Assembly (NCBI GenBank): GCA_019634675.1
Contig: JAHCAX010000009.1
Coordinates: 14,201 to 78,200 of the forward strand
Length of the DNA stretch: 64,000 bases
Source: Acherontichlamydia pituitae
GTDB taxonomy: Bacteria > Chlamydiota > Chlamydiia > Chlamydiales > Rhabdochlamydiaceae
Direction of reading: 5' to 3'
Made by a program: the position numbers and the translations under genes. This document shows positions 40,963-62,123 of this stretch, one piece after another (the stretch's first letter is position 1; every line of letters starts with the position of its first letter). A model generated the notes under the pieces. It had not been told where the DNA came from. It saw only the letters and a list, made by a program, of their open reading frames with translations, and searched no databases.

Positions 40963-41711
40963 GCAACCGTTAAATCTGTCCGGAGCATCCCCTTTGATTG
41001 CTTTTGCTTGCGGACGATCTGCTTGTATGGGCCTGGCACAAACTCCAACTTTTCCGATCGCGCTTCAGCATCCTTCTCCGATTCCGCAAAGACAGCAATC
41101 AGATATTGCGGCAATGCCCCTCCGGCAAACTCCCCCCAGACCCTCCAGCAGGCCGGAGACTCTTCCTTTATCTGTTTGTCCGCCATCGACTGCAGATGCT
41201 GCTCAAACGCATATTCCTGTCCCGGCGTGATCTCGATCCAATACAATTGGACATACGGTAATGCAAGCATCCGTTCCTTTCCTGCCGGAATGCAGGAACA
41301 CTGCGGCAAAAACTTCTGAACGCTCCTAAAGTAGAAGTTGATCGTGCTGGCGCGCGCCAACCTTCGGATTTCCCAATCCTGCGACGAAAAGGTGTCTTGA
41401 AAAGACTTCTTCTGTTTCATCAGCCGCTCAATGCCGCCAAAAGTCCCGAGCGGCGTCAGGAATAGATATTCAGGAGAATCAAAGACTTCGATTGCGTAGA
41501 ATGTAAAAGCGTCCCGCTTCTTGACAAACTGGGAAAATCCCTGCAAGAACTCTTTCTTGGTTGCCTCGTACGCCTCTTTTTTTCCAAACTTGATAAAATC
41601 GCGCCGCACCAGCCAAACGTCCGAGGAGACGTCCGAGGCCTTTGCATCCAGCTGCACCAATGCCAAAAGGGCCGCAACGGCAGCCTTCCAGAACCATTTT
41701 CCACTTTGCAT
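40956..41711 (-). CDS. Secreted protein of unknown function
   Basis: This 251-residue product begins with a signal peptide (MQSGKWFWKAAVAALLALVQ, likely cleavage near KASDVSS). The mature part shows two similar-looking alpha/beta segments (DVWLVRRDFIKFGKKEAYEA near 29 and VQLYWIEITPGQEYAFEQHL near 156). This could be a duplicated dimeric alpha/beta-barrel-type fold, as in antibiotic biosynthesis monooxygenase-like proteins, but that is tentative. Two cysteines occur as CSC near 139. It overlaps the convergent DUF4143 gene by 7 bases at its 3' end. Confidence 0.75.
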   Translation of the reverse strand: MQSGKWFWKAAVAALLALVQLDAKASDVSSDVWLVRRDFIKFGKKEAYEATKKEFLQGFSQFVKKRDAFTFYAIEVFDSPEYLFLTPLGTFGGIERLMKQKKSFQDTFSSQDWEIRRLARASTINFYFRSVQKFLPQCSCIPAGKERMLALPYVQLYWIEITPGQEYAFEQHLQSMADKQIKEESPACWRVWGEFAGGALPQYLIAVFAESEKDAEARSEKLEFVPGPYKQIVRKQKQSKGMLRTDLTVAQ

Positions 41712-42116
41712 AGCCCATACCCCGCTAGTTCAACCTATTTAATTGATGGCCAATAGTTTACAGAAAACAACAAGCTCAACGCCCATCCTTCCTGCGCCAA
41801 ATTTTGTTTATAGTAATTTTTTCAATTTTCAGGAAGTAGCCTTCGCAACAAAATCTTTAGACACTGAAATCGCTGATTGTGATAAAATTAACGTTAAGCG
41901 TTAGTGATCCGTTTTATTGGCCTAGCTGGCAGAAGCCTTGAGTAACCTTAAGACATTCAGCTTACGTGAGTTAGTGTTGATCCCGAGTGTTTTGTCGCCA
42001 GCGAGCAGTTTTAGCCGATGGTCAGATCCCCGAGTCAACTCAAGTGAGAGTCCCTTGTTTTTTACACAAGGAGCTCGAAATTACCATCTTTTAATCTCTA
42101 GGAGATTTTTTTAAGT
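41712..42116 (+). promoter_or_regulatory. Long leader and promoter region of the RRM gene
   Basis: This 405-base region precedes the RRM gene. A possible promoter is TAGACA at 41858-41863 with GATAAAAT at 41881-41888, which would give a 5' untranslated leader of about 220 bases. Close to the gene, CCTTGT (42053-42058) and ACAAGG (42066-42071) form a hairpin with a U-rich TTTTTAC loop. The ribosome binding site GGAG at 42101-42104 is an unusually long 12 bases from the ATG. Long structured leaders occur on cold-inducible RNA-binding protein genes, so post-transcriptional or autogenous control is plausible. Confidence 0.4.
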
Positions 42117-42479
42117 ATGTCTCAAACTGCAAATAAAAAGCTGTACGTTGGAAGCCTTCCATATAGCACAACAGAAGAAGAGATCCGTGAACTGTTCGAA
42201 GCTTTCGGACCTATCGAATCTGTTCGTATTATCACAGACAAGTTTACTGGCATGTCTAAAGGGTTTGCATTCGTAGAAATGGCAAACGCTGATGACGCTC
42301 GTAAAGCTGTAGAAGGCATGAACGGAAAGCAGCTTAACGGCCGCACCCTCATCGTGAACGAAGCTCGTCCAGAGCAACGCCGCGAACGCTCCTTCTCTTC
42401 AGAAGGCGGCAGAGGCGGAGGCGACCGCTGGGGCAGCCAAGGCGACCGTCCACGTCGTCCACGTCGCGACTTCAACTAA
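42117..42479 (+). CDS. RRM-type RNA-binding protein
   Basis: This 120-residue protein has a single RNA recognition motif at residues 6-85, with RNP2 KLYVGSLPY and RNP1 SKGFAFVEM both intact. A short arginine/glycine-rich tail follows (GGRGGGDRWGSQGDRPRRP). The form is typical of the small bacterial RRM proteins found in cyanobacteria and chlamydiae, which are often cold-responsive. Both the aromatic RNP1 residues and the tail support RNA binding. It stands alone, with a long leader before it and a strong terminator after it. Confidence 0.93.
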   Translation: MSQTANKKLYVGSLPYSTTEEEIRELFEAFGPIESVRIITDKFTGMSKGFAFVEMANADDARKAVEGMNGKQLNGRTLIVNEARPEQRRERSFSSEGGRGGGDRWGSQGDRPRRPRRDFN

Positions 42480-42797
42480 GCGCTAAGATTTAGATCTTAG
42501 ACGGGTTTTCCCTTCTAAGGCTATCTTTGAACCGCCGGCAGGGGCAACCCTCCGGCGGTTTTTCTTTTCCGTACCAAAGAGTCCGTTTTTCCCAAGCTCC
42601 TCCTACTTAAAGTTTAAATCTTCCTTGCTATCAGCTATTCCTAAGCTGGAATACGCATATATTTAATTATAAGCAACTTAAGAAATGCCAGAGCAACCTG
42701 ATTTTACGATTGCAACCACCTCTCCATCAACAACTTAAAATTAATTAAAGCAAATTAAAAAATCAATTAAATTAAATTGGATTAATATATATAATTA
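42480..42797. other. Intergenic region after the RRM gene
   Basis: This stretch has no gene. It contains a small hairpin, CTAAGAT-TTAG-ATCTTAG, at 42483-42500 and the strong terminator at 42530-42570. The remaining right half is AT-rich and presumably carries the promoter of the next gene. Confidence 0.5.
42530..42570 (+). terminator. Rho-independent terminator of the RRM gene
   Basis: AACCGCCGG pairs with CCGGCGGTT around a CAGGGGCAACCCT centre that itself extends the stem. It is followed immediately by TTTCTTTT. This is a strong stable hairpin about 50 bases after the RRM stop codon. Confidence 0.9.
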
Positions 42798-43982
42798 ATG
42801 CAAAATAAAGGTGATCAAGTGGCATTTATAATAAAGCTTTTTTACGGCAGTGAAATTAAATCGGAAATTGAAAATGGAAGTTATGATTCAATCGCCGACG
42901 CCACGGATCTCGACAAAACAGTAATAGATATTTTTAACAAAAACGGTTGGCAGCCAGACTTCTGGGAATCTGAAAAAAAAGCCGCCATTAAAAGCGTTCT
43001 TAAAGATTGCCTGTTTGAACGAAAAACAGGATTAGTCCCTTCGTTATTAAATGCTGCCCAGTCACTAATAATGGCTGATAAGATACCACTTCCACTCACT
43101 CCCGACTCTGCTGATCAATTATGCCAAAAGCTGCGCAGAATTAAGCCATACAATGTATTTAAGCCCCATGAGATTTCCTACATCCTTCGCAATTATTCAG
43201 CTGTGATAAGCGTACTTCAAAAAGACCAGATCATCAGCATTTCTCCAAAGGGTCGAATTTTGCTAAATGATAACCTTAATGATCACCAAGAACATCGACT
43301 GCAGACATGGATGAAAGTTTGGAAACCGCATGCTAAATTTGATCATGAAAAGCAAAAAGCCGCCAAAGCTGCAATCTTGGAGCAAAAAGCCGGGTTGATC
43401 GGCTCAATGCTGCAACATGCTCAGTCACTGAATAGGATAGGAAACGCAAAGACTGTTCTCACCAATAACACCTCTCTTAATTCCGTAGAAGCTGATCATT
43501 TAACCTCGAAGCTAATCAATACCTCAGAATATGGCATATTCGATCCTTATGAGATTTCTTACATCTTGCAAAATTTCTCTAGCGTAACAAAAGCTCTAGC
43601 TCTAGCTCAGATCATCGATATTTCAGAAGAGGGGCGGGTTAAGCCAAAAGCCGATCTTACCGCTCAAGCAAAAAATCGGTGCGGCGAATTGGTTGAAACA
43701 TTCTATCAAGCGGCGAAAAATACCCACAAAGAAAGCAAGCAGATCCATGAGAGAAGCACAGACCACTTTTCAATAAGATGGAACCTTCCGCAATTAGAGG
43801 TCGATAAAAAAATCTACGCGATCATCTTTGGAATAACTCCTTTTCGTAAAGAGCACCAACAAATCATCAAAGCCATTCAAGATAAGTCTCCTGAGACTCT
43901 GAAACAAGCCTATCAAACGCTTGAGGCACACCTCCAGAATCCCCAGAAGCCCACAGATCCTTATCAAAGAAGAATCCTTTAA
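42798..43982 (+). CDS. Unknown protein with an internal two-fold repeat
   Basis: This 394-residue protein has no recognised domain. Two halves resemble each other: GLVPSLLNAAQSL ... VFKPHEISYILRNYSAVI ... IISISPKGRI near residues 78-155, and GLIGSMLQHAQSL ... IFDPYEISYILQNFSSVT ... IIDISEEGRV near 200-280. A C-terminal helical segment follows, with HFSIRWNLPQL near 322. No signal peptide or membrane segment is seen. The gene is AT-rich, has no clear ribosome binding site and lies directly before the giant OTU-protein gene on the same strand. It could be an effector, but this rests on position only. Confidence 0.75.
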   Translation: MQNKGDQVAFIIKLFYGSEIKSEIENGSYDSIADATDLDKTVIDIFNKNGWQPDFWESEKKAAIKSVLKDCLFERKTGLVPSLLNAAQSLIMADKIPLPLTPDSADQLCQKLRRIKPYNVFKPHEISYILRNYSAVISVLQKDQIISISPKGRILLNDNLNDHQEHRLQTWMKVWKPHAKFDHEKQKAAKAAILEQKAGLIGSMLQHAQSLNRIGNAKTVLTNNTSLNSVEADHLTSKLINTSEYGIFDPYEISYILQNFSSVTKALALAQIIDISEEGRVKPKADLTAQAKNRCGELVETFYQAAKNTHKESKQIHERSTDHFSIRWNLPQLEVDKKIYAIIFGITPFRKEHQQIIKAIQDKSPETLKQAYQTLEAHLQNPQKPTDPYQRRIL

Positions 43983-44275
43983 TTCTCTTTAGCTTCGTTT
44001 AAATTCAGAGAACAAAAGCAATTTCTAAATATAAACATCTAACTTTCAGCGTATTAACCTCATATTTTTAGACTGTTTTTTTAAAACAACATTTGCCTGA
44101 AACTATTTCCCCATCATTTGCCAGGCTTGTTCACACACAAGCACCTTAAAGCCAATCACTAAAACAAAGCAAACGCAAACGTTAATTAAATACACAAACT
44201 AAACAACCACGTTTATTTACATTAAATATTTAAATATGATAGAATAAAAATAAAAATGGGTTAATAAGTATTACT
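43983..44275. other. AT-rich intergenic region before the giant OTU gene
   Basis: No gene or hairpin is seen in these 293 bases. The last 100 bases are nearly pure A/T and probably hold the promoter for the 3965-residue protein gene; individual elements cannot be assigned. Confidence 0.45.
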
Positions 44276-56173
<11,898 letters not shown>

Positions 56174-56232
56174 TAATTGTTATTTACTCCTCAGTTTGAT
56201 ATGATGCTTCCATTTATCAAACTGAGGAAATT

Positions 56233-57345
56233 ATGGCTGTAAAGATCCCTTCATTGAGAGAACTTTGTTTAGCAAAGGCATCCGAAGTCCTTGAAAAGGA
56301 TATAAAAAAATATTATGAAGAACACCCTCTTGGAAGCTCTAACACCAAAGACCAGATTGCGATCTACTGCGCTAGGCTCGCTAATGCTTGCAATCAATTG
56401 TTCCACTCCAATCATCCTTGGAAAACAACTTTTGACACCCTCCCTTTATCGCTCTCCTCGCAATGCCCGATCCCCCATTTTCTGCCTCTGTTCGCCGATG
56501 ACGAAAAGTCAGCGCAGCAAGCTCTTGCCTTGAAACTCTTTGCAAAGCATTTTCCAACTGCACCATTCCGCGCGCAGCCCAGCGTTCCTGCCGACCAGCA
56601 GTTTTATGCCGAGCATCTCCAATCCATTTTCCAAAAGTGCGGCGGCGATTTCCGGCAACTCTCAGCCAAAGACTTTGCCCTTTTTATCGAAAATAGGGAA
56701 AAGATCCATGCCCTGTTGTTTCAGCGCAGCTCTTTGCTGACCGATCGGCATTTGGCAAGCATGGTCTCCTTGTTTCCGGATATCCGCTATTTAAGCTTAA
56801 AAAACTGTGCTGCAATCACAGAAAAAGGGCTTTTAGGCGCTCTCCATGAACCGGAGAAGCTTGAACACCTTTCCTTTGGCTACAGCTTAAGCGTAAACAA
56901 TAATGTCCTAAACTGCCTTCGGCGCACAGGCAACCTCCGCCATTTAGAACTGAGCTCGATCGATCCCAAAGCTAACATGCAGCTGATCGTGAAGATCGTC
57001 CAGGCCAATCCCCATCTTGAATCCTTGACTCTTGGCCATTTAGACCAGCTCCGCGATCACCACCTGATCGAGATCCTCCAACAAGCCCCGAAATTAAGGT
57101 TTTTATCCCTTTCACACTGCAACCACGTCAACATAGGCCAATGCCTTGAAAAGGTCTATTCCAACCAATCTACCCCCTATGAGCTGCTTATCGATAATTG
57201 CGCCGGCCTTGCCCCTCAAGACTTCCCAGAGGCTGCCCCCTATGATTACCCTCTTGAGTCCCTGACCGTCCTAAACTGCCCGAATATGCCCGATTTAAGC
57301 CCCTTAGTGAAAAGGTGCCCTTATCTTAAAGCTCAAGGACAGTAG
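56233..57345 (+). CDS. Leucine-rich-repeat protein (RNI/FBXL-like)
   Basis: This 370-residue protein has a helical N-terminal half without recognised domain and leucine-rich repeats from about residue 175. Repeats follow the cysteine-containing RNI-like pattern: IRYLSLKNCAAITEKGLLGA, then LEHLSFGYSLSV, LRHLELSSIDPK, LESLTLGHLDQLRDHHLI, LRFLSLSHCNHV and LESLTVLNCPNM. This type is found in F-box/LRR (FBXL) proteins and in effectors of environmental chlamydiae. I cannot identify a true F-box in the N-terminal half. The ATG at 56233 has GAGG upstream. The gene follows the giant OTU gene after only 60 bases, so the two may be co-expressed and both bear on host ubiquitin pathways. Confidence 0.8.
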   Translation: MAVKIPSLRELCLAKASEVLEKDIKKYYEEHPLGSSNTKDQIAIYCARLANACNQLFHSNHPWKTTFDTLPLSLSSQCPIPHFLPLFADDEKSAQQALALKLFAKHFPTAPFRAQPSVPADQQFYAEHLQSIFQKCGGDFRQLSAKDFALFIENREKIHALLFQRSSLLTDRHLASMVSLFPDIRYLSLKNCAAITEKGLLGALHEPEKLEHLSFGYSLSVNNNVLNCLRRTGNLRHLELSSIDPKANMQLIVKIVQANPHLESLTLGHLDQLRDHHLIEILQQAPKLRFLSLSHCNHVNIGQCLEKVYSNQSTPYELLIDNCAGLAPQDFPEAAPYDYPLESLTVLNCPNMPDLSPLVKRCPYLKAQGQ

Positions 57346-57393
57346 CAAATTATTTCTTGATGAGTTTGCGGAAGCAGGCCCTTAAGGAAAAAC

Positions 57394-58482
57394 TCACTGC
57401 GCAAGCAAGCGGCCAAGCATTACAATGCCTAGCAGCCGATAGGCATAAGTTCTTTCTTGAATGGCCTTAGAAGATAAATCAGCGCGTCTAGAAAAGGGAG
57501 GCAAGAAGCTAAATCCCTTTTTCATCTCATCGTATTCCGATTCTGAGAGGTCCTTCAAAAATCTGACGAGATCTTCGATTTGAACCGGCATAGGAACATC
57601 TCGGATCTTTGGATGGGATTGCAACAATTGGGCCAGTTGGATATCAGAGCTGACAAACTGGAACAGCGCCTGGTTGATCGCAGCAAAGACAAGTTTTTCA
57701 TGCTCTCTTTTTTCATAGATCAGTTCAAAGACTCTCCGATAGAACTCTTGTCCAGCAGGAGTTAACGATTTATCCTCTTCGGCCATGAATGCCATCGCAG
57801 ATAATGCTTCTTGGTCTGTTAACGGCAATGTAAAATATCTTTCTCTTAACTGCATTAGCTCAGATTCAGAAGGCGCGAAGAGCTCGGGAAGCCGATCTGC
57901 AGAGAGCGGATGTTTGAGGAGGGTCAGCACGACGCAGTAAGGGATCAGATCGAACAATTTTGCATCTGCGTCTTCGAACATGCTTAGGGCAACAGGGACC
58001 TGCGCAGGGTTTTCGATTAAATAGTTGAAGACCGTGCTGTAATAGACCTTAAGAGCTTGAGGCTGGTTGAACTGGGTTCCCAATGCCGTATGTTTTCCAA
58101 CAATCTTAAACTCAGCAATAAACTGCGTGATAAAGGCGTTATTTGCTGCGACCAATTGATCAATCTGCTGGCTAGCCTCAGCGGATGTCGGAAGGTAGGA
58201 CAAAGAGAAAAGAAAACGGGTCGATAACACTTGGGTCAAATAACGGGTCGCCAAAGGCTTTAGGCGGTTCAAGGAACCGGGATGATCTTGAAAAATTTCG
58301 TCGCGGATAATTTCTTCTGCTTTTTTCAAAAAAGCATCGTCGGGAAGATAGCTCTTCTGATCTGAATGGACCGCTTCATAATATTTGCCGCACTGGGCTA
58401 AAAAATGGGATCGCGTTGATAAATCACCTACTGACAAAGCTTGATTGCTTTCATAAAGCGTGTGAACAGAAACAGCGGCCAT
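57394..58482 (-). CDS. Unknown helical protein
   Basis: The product is about 362 residues and mostly helical, with no recognised domain, signal peptide or clear membrane segment. The start at 58482 (MAAVSVHTLYESNQ) is chosen because GAGG lies six bases upstream; an in-frame extension to 58527 would add a hydrophobic stretch without a ribosome binding site. The middle contains KVYYSTVFNYLIENPAQVPVALSMFEDADAKLFDLIPYC in two readable parts, and the C-terminus ends AYRLLGIVMLGRLLAQ. The pattern vaguely recalls RasGAP- or VHS-like helical bundles, but this is not a firm match. It lies between the LRR gene and the divergent cyo operon. Confidence 0.7.
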   Translation of the reverse strand: MAAVSVHTLYESNQALSVGDLSTRSHFLAQCGKYYEAVHSDQKSYLPDDAFLKKAEEIIRDEIFQDHPGSLNRLKPLATRYLTQVLSTRFLFSLSYLPTSAEASQQIDQLVAANNAFITQFIAEFKIVGKHTALGTQFNQPQALKVYYSTVFNYLIENPAQVPVALSMFEDADAKLFDLIPYCVVLTLLKHPLSADRLPELFAPSESELMQLRERYFTLPLTDQEALSAMAFMAEEDKSLTPAGQEFYRRVFELIYEKREHEKLVFAAINQALFQFVSSDIQLAQLLQSHPKIRDVPMPVQIEDLVRFLKDLSESEYDEMKKGFSFLPPFSRRADLSSKAIQERTYAYRLLGIVMLGRLLAQ

Positions 58483-58706
58483 AAAGAACCTCATACAATA
58501 AATTAAACTGAAGAAATAATAGAGCAATCAAACAAATAAACCAATAAATAATAACACGGATCTATAAATAAATTGTTAAATTAAACAAGAAGCTAAGACG
58601 AAAACAAATTTTTACTATTCCAAGGAAAATAAAAAGTTTTTCAAATTTATCTTTACAAGATAAGCTTGAAACCCTTTAGATCAAATAAAGAAACTCCTAT
58701 GAAAGC

Positions 58707-59555
58707 ATGAAAAAATTCAAGGTCATCGCAGTCATCATTGCAATCTCTGCTGCAGCCGCCGCGATCTATTGCGTATTGCGAAACGATTTGACCTTGCTCA
58801 CCCATCCCAAAGGGACCATTGCGCACAGCGAGCTGAACCTGATGAAAACGAACATTCTTTTAATGCTCGCAGTCATTGTTCCAACCTTTCTATGGCTGTT
58901 CATCATTTTATGGAGATCCCGGGCAAAAAGTTCAAAAGCAAAATCTGAAGCTCATGACCCTTACGCAACTTTTAAAGAGGTCATGATGTGGATCGTCCCT
59001 TCCATCGTTGTTGCGGTAATGTCTGTCATCACTTGGAGGGCCACTCATCAGCTCGATCCTTATCGGCCTCTTGAGAGCGAAATCCAGCCTCTCACCATCC
59101 AAGTCGTTGCGCTCGACTGGAAATGGCTGTTTATCTATCCCGAACAAGGGATTGCCACAATCAACCTGGTCCAATTTCCCGAGCGTACTCCTATCCGGTT
59201 CGAGCTATCTGCAGACGGTTCTCCTATGAACTCGTTTTGGATACCGCAGCTAAGCGGGCAGATCTATTCGATGACAGGCATGGTCACCCAGCTCCACCTG
59301 ATGGCGGATACGCCCGGTGTTTATACCGGCAGAGCGGCAGAGATCAATGGCAGGGGTTTTGCCGATATGACGTTTGTTGTGAAATCTCTATTGGAAGCTG
59401 ATTTTGACCAGTGGATCGAAGAGGTGAGGCGATCTCCCCTTCAACTCAGCGAGCTTAATTACAACGAATTAGTCAAACCTTCGGAGAACAACCCCATTAC
59501 ACTCTATTCAAATGTAGAAAAGGATTTATTCAATAAAATAGTTATGAAATATTGA
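58707..59555 (+). CDS. cyoA: Ubiquinol oxidase subunit II (CyoA-like)
   Basis: This 282-residue subunit II of a cytochrome o-type quinol oxidase has an N-terminal hydrophobic segment and two further membrane helices (ILLMLAVIVPTFLWLFIILW and MMWIVPSIVVAVMSVITW). These are followed by a periplasmic cupredoxin domain with ALDWKWLFIYPEQGIATIN. The segment SPMNSFWIPQLSGQIYSMTG, then MVTQLHLMADTPGVYTGRA, closely follows E. coli CyoA. The Cys/His/Met ligands of the CuA centre are absent, as expected for a quinol rather than cytochrome c oxidase. It is first in the cyoABCD operon. The Lys/Ala-rich start lacks an obvious lipobox. Confidence 0.93.
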   Translation: MKKFKVIAVIIAISAAAAAIYCVLRNDLTLLTHPKGTIAHSELNLMKTNILLMLAVIVPTFLWLFIILWRSRAKSSKAKSEAHDPYATFKEVMMWIVPSIVVAVMSVITWRATHQLDPYRPLESEIQPLTIQVVALDWKWLFIYPEQGIATINLVQFPERTPIRFELSADGSPMNSFWIPQLSGQIYSMTGMVTQLHLMADTPGVYTGRAAEINGRGFADMTFVVKSLLEADFDQWIEEVRRSPLQLSELNYNELVKPSENNPITLYSNVEKDLFNKIVMKY

Positions 59556-59577
59556 CGTAACACCTTAAAGCGGCATA

Positions 59578-61566
59578 ATGGATAACTTTTTCACAGGTAA
59601 ATTGACTTTAGATGCCTTGCCTCACGTTTGGTACACGATCGGAGGAACGGTATTTATTGCCGTCATGTTCCTAGCGATTGCAGTCTTTCTGACTAAAGCT
59701 AAACGCTGGCAATGGATCTGGCAGGAATGGCTGACATCGACCGACCCCAAAAAGATCGGGGTGATGTACATCATTTTTGCCATTCTGATGTTTTTTCGCG
59801 GCATGGTCGATGCCGTGATGATCTGGCTCCAGCAGTCGGTTGCCGTGGACTCGCAGGGATTTCTTAGCGCAGATCATTTCCAACAGATTTTCACCTCCCA
59901 TGGCGACATCATGGTCTTTTTTGTGACCATGGGCTTTTTCTTCGGGATCATGAACTTGATCATCCCTCTTCAAATCGGAGCCCGAGACCTGGCCTTTCCT
60001 TTCTTGAACTCCCTTGGGTTCTGGCTGACTGTCGCAGGCGGCGTTTTGATCAACTTGTTTTTTGTGATCGGGGGAGATTTTGCGAATACCGGCTGGCTGG
60101 CGATCACTCCTTTATCAGAACGGGAGTTCAACCCCGGCGTTGGGGTCGATTATTTGATCTGGAGCTTGCAGCTATCGGGACTCGGCAGCTTGCTTGCAGG
60201 CATCAACTTTATCGCGACGATCTTAAAAAAACGCGCTCCCGGCATGACCTTGATGAAAATGCCGCTTTTCGTCTGGACATCTTTTTGCGGCATGGTCCTC
60301 GTCATCTCCGCATTCCCTGTCCTGACAGCGACCACGCTGCTTCTTTGGCTCGACCGTTTTGCGGACTTGCACTTCTATACAGCCAGCTTCGGCGGCAATC
60401 AAATGATGTACTTTAATCTCATTTGGATGTGGGGCCATCCCGAAGTCTACATTTTAGTCCTGCCGGCGTTCGGCATGTTTTCAGAGATCATCTCCACATT
60501 CTCTCAGAGAAAAATTTGCGGATATGCCTCGATGGTATTTGCGGCGGTCGCTATCACCTTCCTTTCCTTTTTGGTGTGGCTCCACCACTTTTTTACCATG
60601 GGGGCCGGCGCCGATGTGAACTCGTTCTTTGCGATTATGACGTTTTTGATAGCCATTCCGTCGGGCGTCCAAGTCTTCAATTGGATCCTGACGATGCATA
60701 AAGGAAAGATCGTCTTTGCTTCTCCGATGTACTGGTCGATCGGGTTCATCTGCATCTTTATGCTAGGTGGCATGGCTGGCGCCCTGCTTGCTACTCCTCC
60801 AGCAGACTACCAGGTGCATAACAGCCTGTTCCTAGTTGCCCATTTTCATACAATGATCGTCGGCGTCGCACTGTTCGGGATCTTTGGGGGCATCACCTAT
60901 TGGTTTCCGAAGTTTGCAGGCTTTACCCTGAATGAAAGGCTCGGCAAATGCGCCTTTTGGCTGTGGCTGGTCGGCTTTTTGGTCTCGTTCATCCCCCTCT
61001 ATCTTTTAGGATTCATGGGCGCGACCAGAAGATTGGACCACTACTCCGCATCAACTGGATGGCAGCCATTGTTCATTACATCGGCCATCGGGATCGGCAT
61101 CATCATTTGCGGAGTCATCGTTCAGATCGTTCAAGTCATTGTGAGCATCAAAGAAAAAAAACAACACCTGGACCTCACCGGCGATCCCTGGAATGCAAGG
61201 ACGCTGGAATGGGCCACCGCATCGCCGCCTCCATTTTATAATTTTGCCGTGATCCCGAAAGTCTCTTCTGAAGATGAATTTTGGGAAATGAAGCAAGAAG
61301 GACGGAAGCTATCAAAGCGGTATGAGGATATTGAACTGCCTAAAAATACAGGCATGGGAATCTACATTTCCGGATTCGCATTGTTATTTGGGTTTGCCAT
61401 TGTGTGGGAAATTTTGTGGCTGGCCGCCCTTGGCATCATCGGCTCGATCGTCTGCATCATCATCCGTTCCTTCGATGACAATACGGAATACGTGCTCTCT
61501 GCTGCGAAAGTGAAGAAGATCGAGACATCAAAAAAAAGGGTTAAGCGATTGTGGAAGACGACGTAA
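59578..61566 (+). CDS. cyoB: Ubiquinol oxidase subunit I (CyoB-like)
   Basis: This 662-residue heme-copper oxidase catalytic subunit has the length of E. coli CyoB. All metal-ligand motifs are present: SHGDIMVFFVTMGFFFG (low-spin heme His), WGHPEVYILVLPAFGMFSE (CuB His and cross-linked Tyr), WLHHFFTMGAGADVNSF (two CuB His) and HFHTMIVGVALFG (heme His pair). The DLTGDPWNARTLEWATASPPP and FYNFAVIP tail is highly characteristic of CyoB. It reduces O2 to water and pumps protons. It sits 22 bases after cyoA and overlaps cyoC by 16 bases. cyoE (heme O synthase) is not in the window. Confidence 0.97.
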   Translation: MDNFFTGKLTLDALPHVWYTIGGTVFIAVMFLAIAVFLTKAKRWQWIWQEWLTSTDPKKIGVMYIIFAILMFFRGMVDAVMIWLQQSVAVDSQGFLSADHFQQIFTSHGDIMVFFVTMGFFFGIMNLIIPLQIGARDLAFPFLNSLGFWLTVAGGVLINLFFVIGGDFANTGWLAITPLSEREFNPGVGVDYLIWSLQLSGLGSLLAGINFIATILKKRAPGMTLMKMPLFVWTSFCGMVLVISAFPVLTATTLLLWLDRFADLHFYTASFGGNQMMYFNLIWMWGHPEVYILVLPAFGMFSEIISTFSQRKICGYASMVFAAVAITFLSFLVWLHHFFTMGAGADVNSFFAIMTFLIAIPSGVQVFNWILTMHKGKIVFASPMYWSIGFICIFMLGGMAGALLATPPADYQVHNSLFLVAHFHTMIVGVALFGIFGGITYWFPKFAGFTLNERLGKCAFWLWLVGFLVSFIPLYLLGFMGATRRLDHYSASTGWQPLFITSAIGIGIIICGVIVQIVQVIVSIKEKKQHLDLTGDPWNARTLEWATASPPPFYNFAVIPKVSSEDEFWEMKQEGRKLSKRYEDIELPKNTGMGIYISGFALLFGFAIVWEILWLAALGIIGSIVCIIIRSFDDNTEYVLSAAKVKKIETSKKRVKRLWKTT

Positions 61567-62114
61567 AAATTTTCGGGTTCTGGCTCTATCTGATGACCGA
61601 TCTTGTGATTTTTGCCGTGCTGTTTGCTACATTCATTGTTTTGCGCAATAACACCTTTGGAGGGCCGTCCGGCCACGATCTCTTTCAGCTTGGCCCAGCG
61701 TTTGCAGAGACGTTGATCCTGCTGACAAGCAGTTTTACCTGTTCGCTGGCAACCCTTGCAATTCAGCGAAAACAAAAAAACAGGGTCATCTTCTGGTTTG
61801 CCGTGACATTTCTTCTAGGAGTTTCATTTCTAACGATCGAACTTTCAGAATTTTCCCAATTTATCCATGAAGGGGCCGGGCCGGAGCGCAGCGGCTTCCT
61901 CTCATCCTTTTTTACACTCGTCGGCACGCATGGGTTGCATATCTCCATCGGATTATTGTGGATGCTCGTTGCAATGGTCCAGGTTTGGACAAGAAAACTT
62001 TCAGCTCCCGATATCTCCAGGTTGTACCGGCTCGCGTTTTTTTGGCACTTCCTGGATATCGTATGGATCTTTATTTTTACCGTTGTTTATGGAATGGGGC
62101 ACCTTCAATCATAG
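61551..62114 (+). CDS. cyoC: Ubiquinol oxidase subunit III (CyoC-like)
   Basis: This 187-residue five-helix subunit III includes KIFGFWLYLMTDLVIFAVLF near the N-terminus, ELSEFSQFIHEGAGPERSGF near 85, the conserved TLVGTHGLHISIGLLW near 120 and FWHFLDIVWIFIFT near 163. The start is a GTG (61551) inside the end of cyoB, with AGGG upstream, giving a 16-base overlap and probable coupling. Subunit III stabilises the proton pump and binds lipid. Confidence 0.95.
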   Translation: MEDDVKIFGFWLYLMTDLVIFAVLFATFIVLRNNTFGGPSGHDLFQLGPAFAETLILLTSSFTCSLATLAIQRKQKNRVIFWFAVTFLLGVSFLTIELSEFSQFIHEGAGPERSGFLSSFFTLVGTHGLHISIGLLWMLVAMVQVWTRKLSAPDISRLYRLAFFWHFLDIVWIFIFTVVYGMGHLQS

Positions 62115-62123
62115 GTTCGTTGC

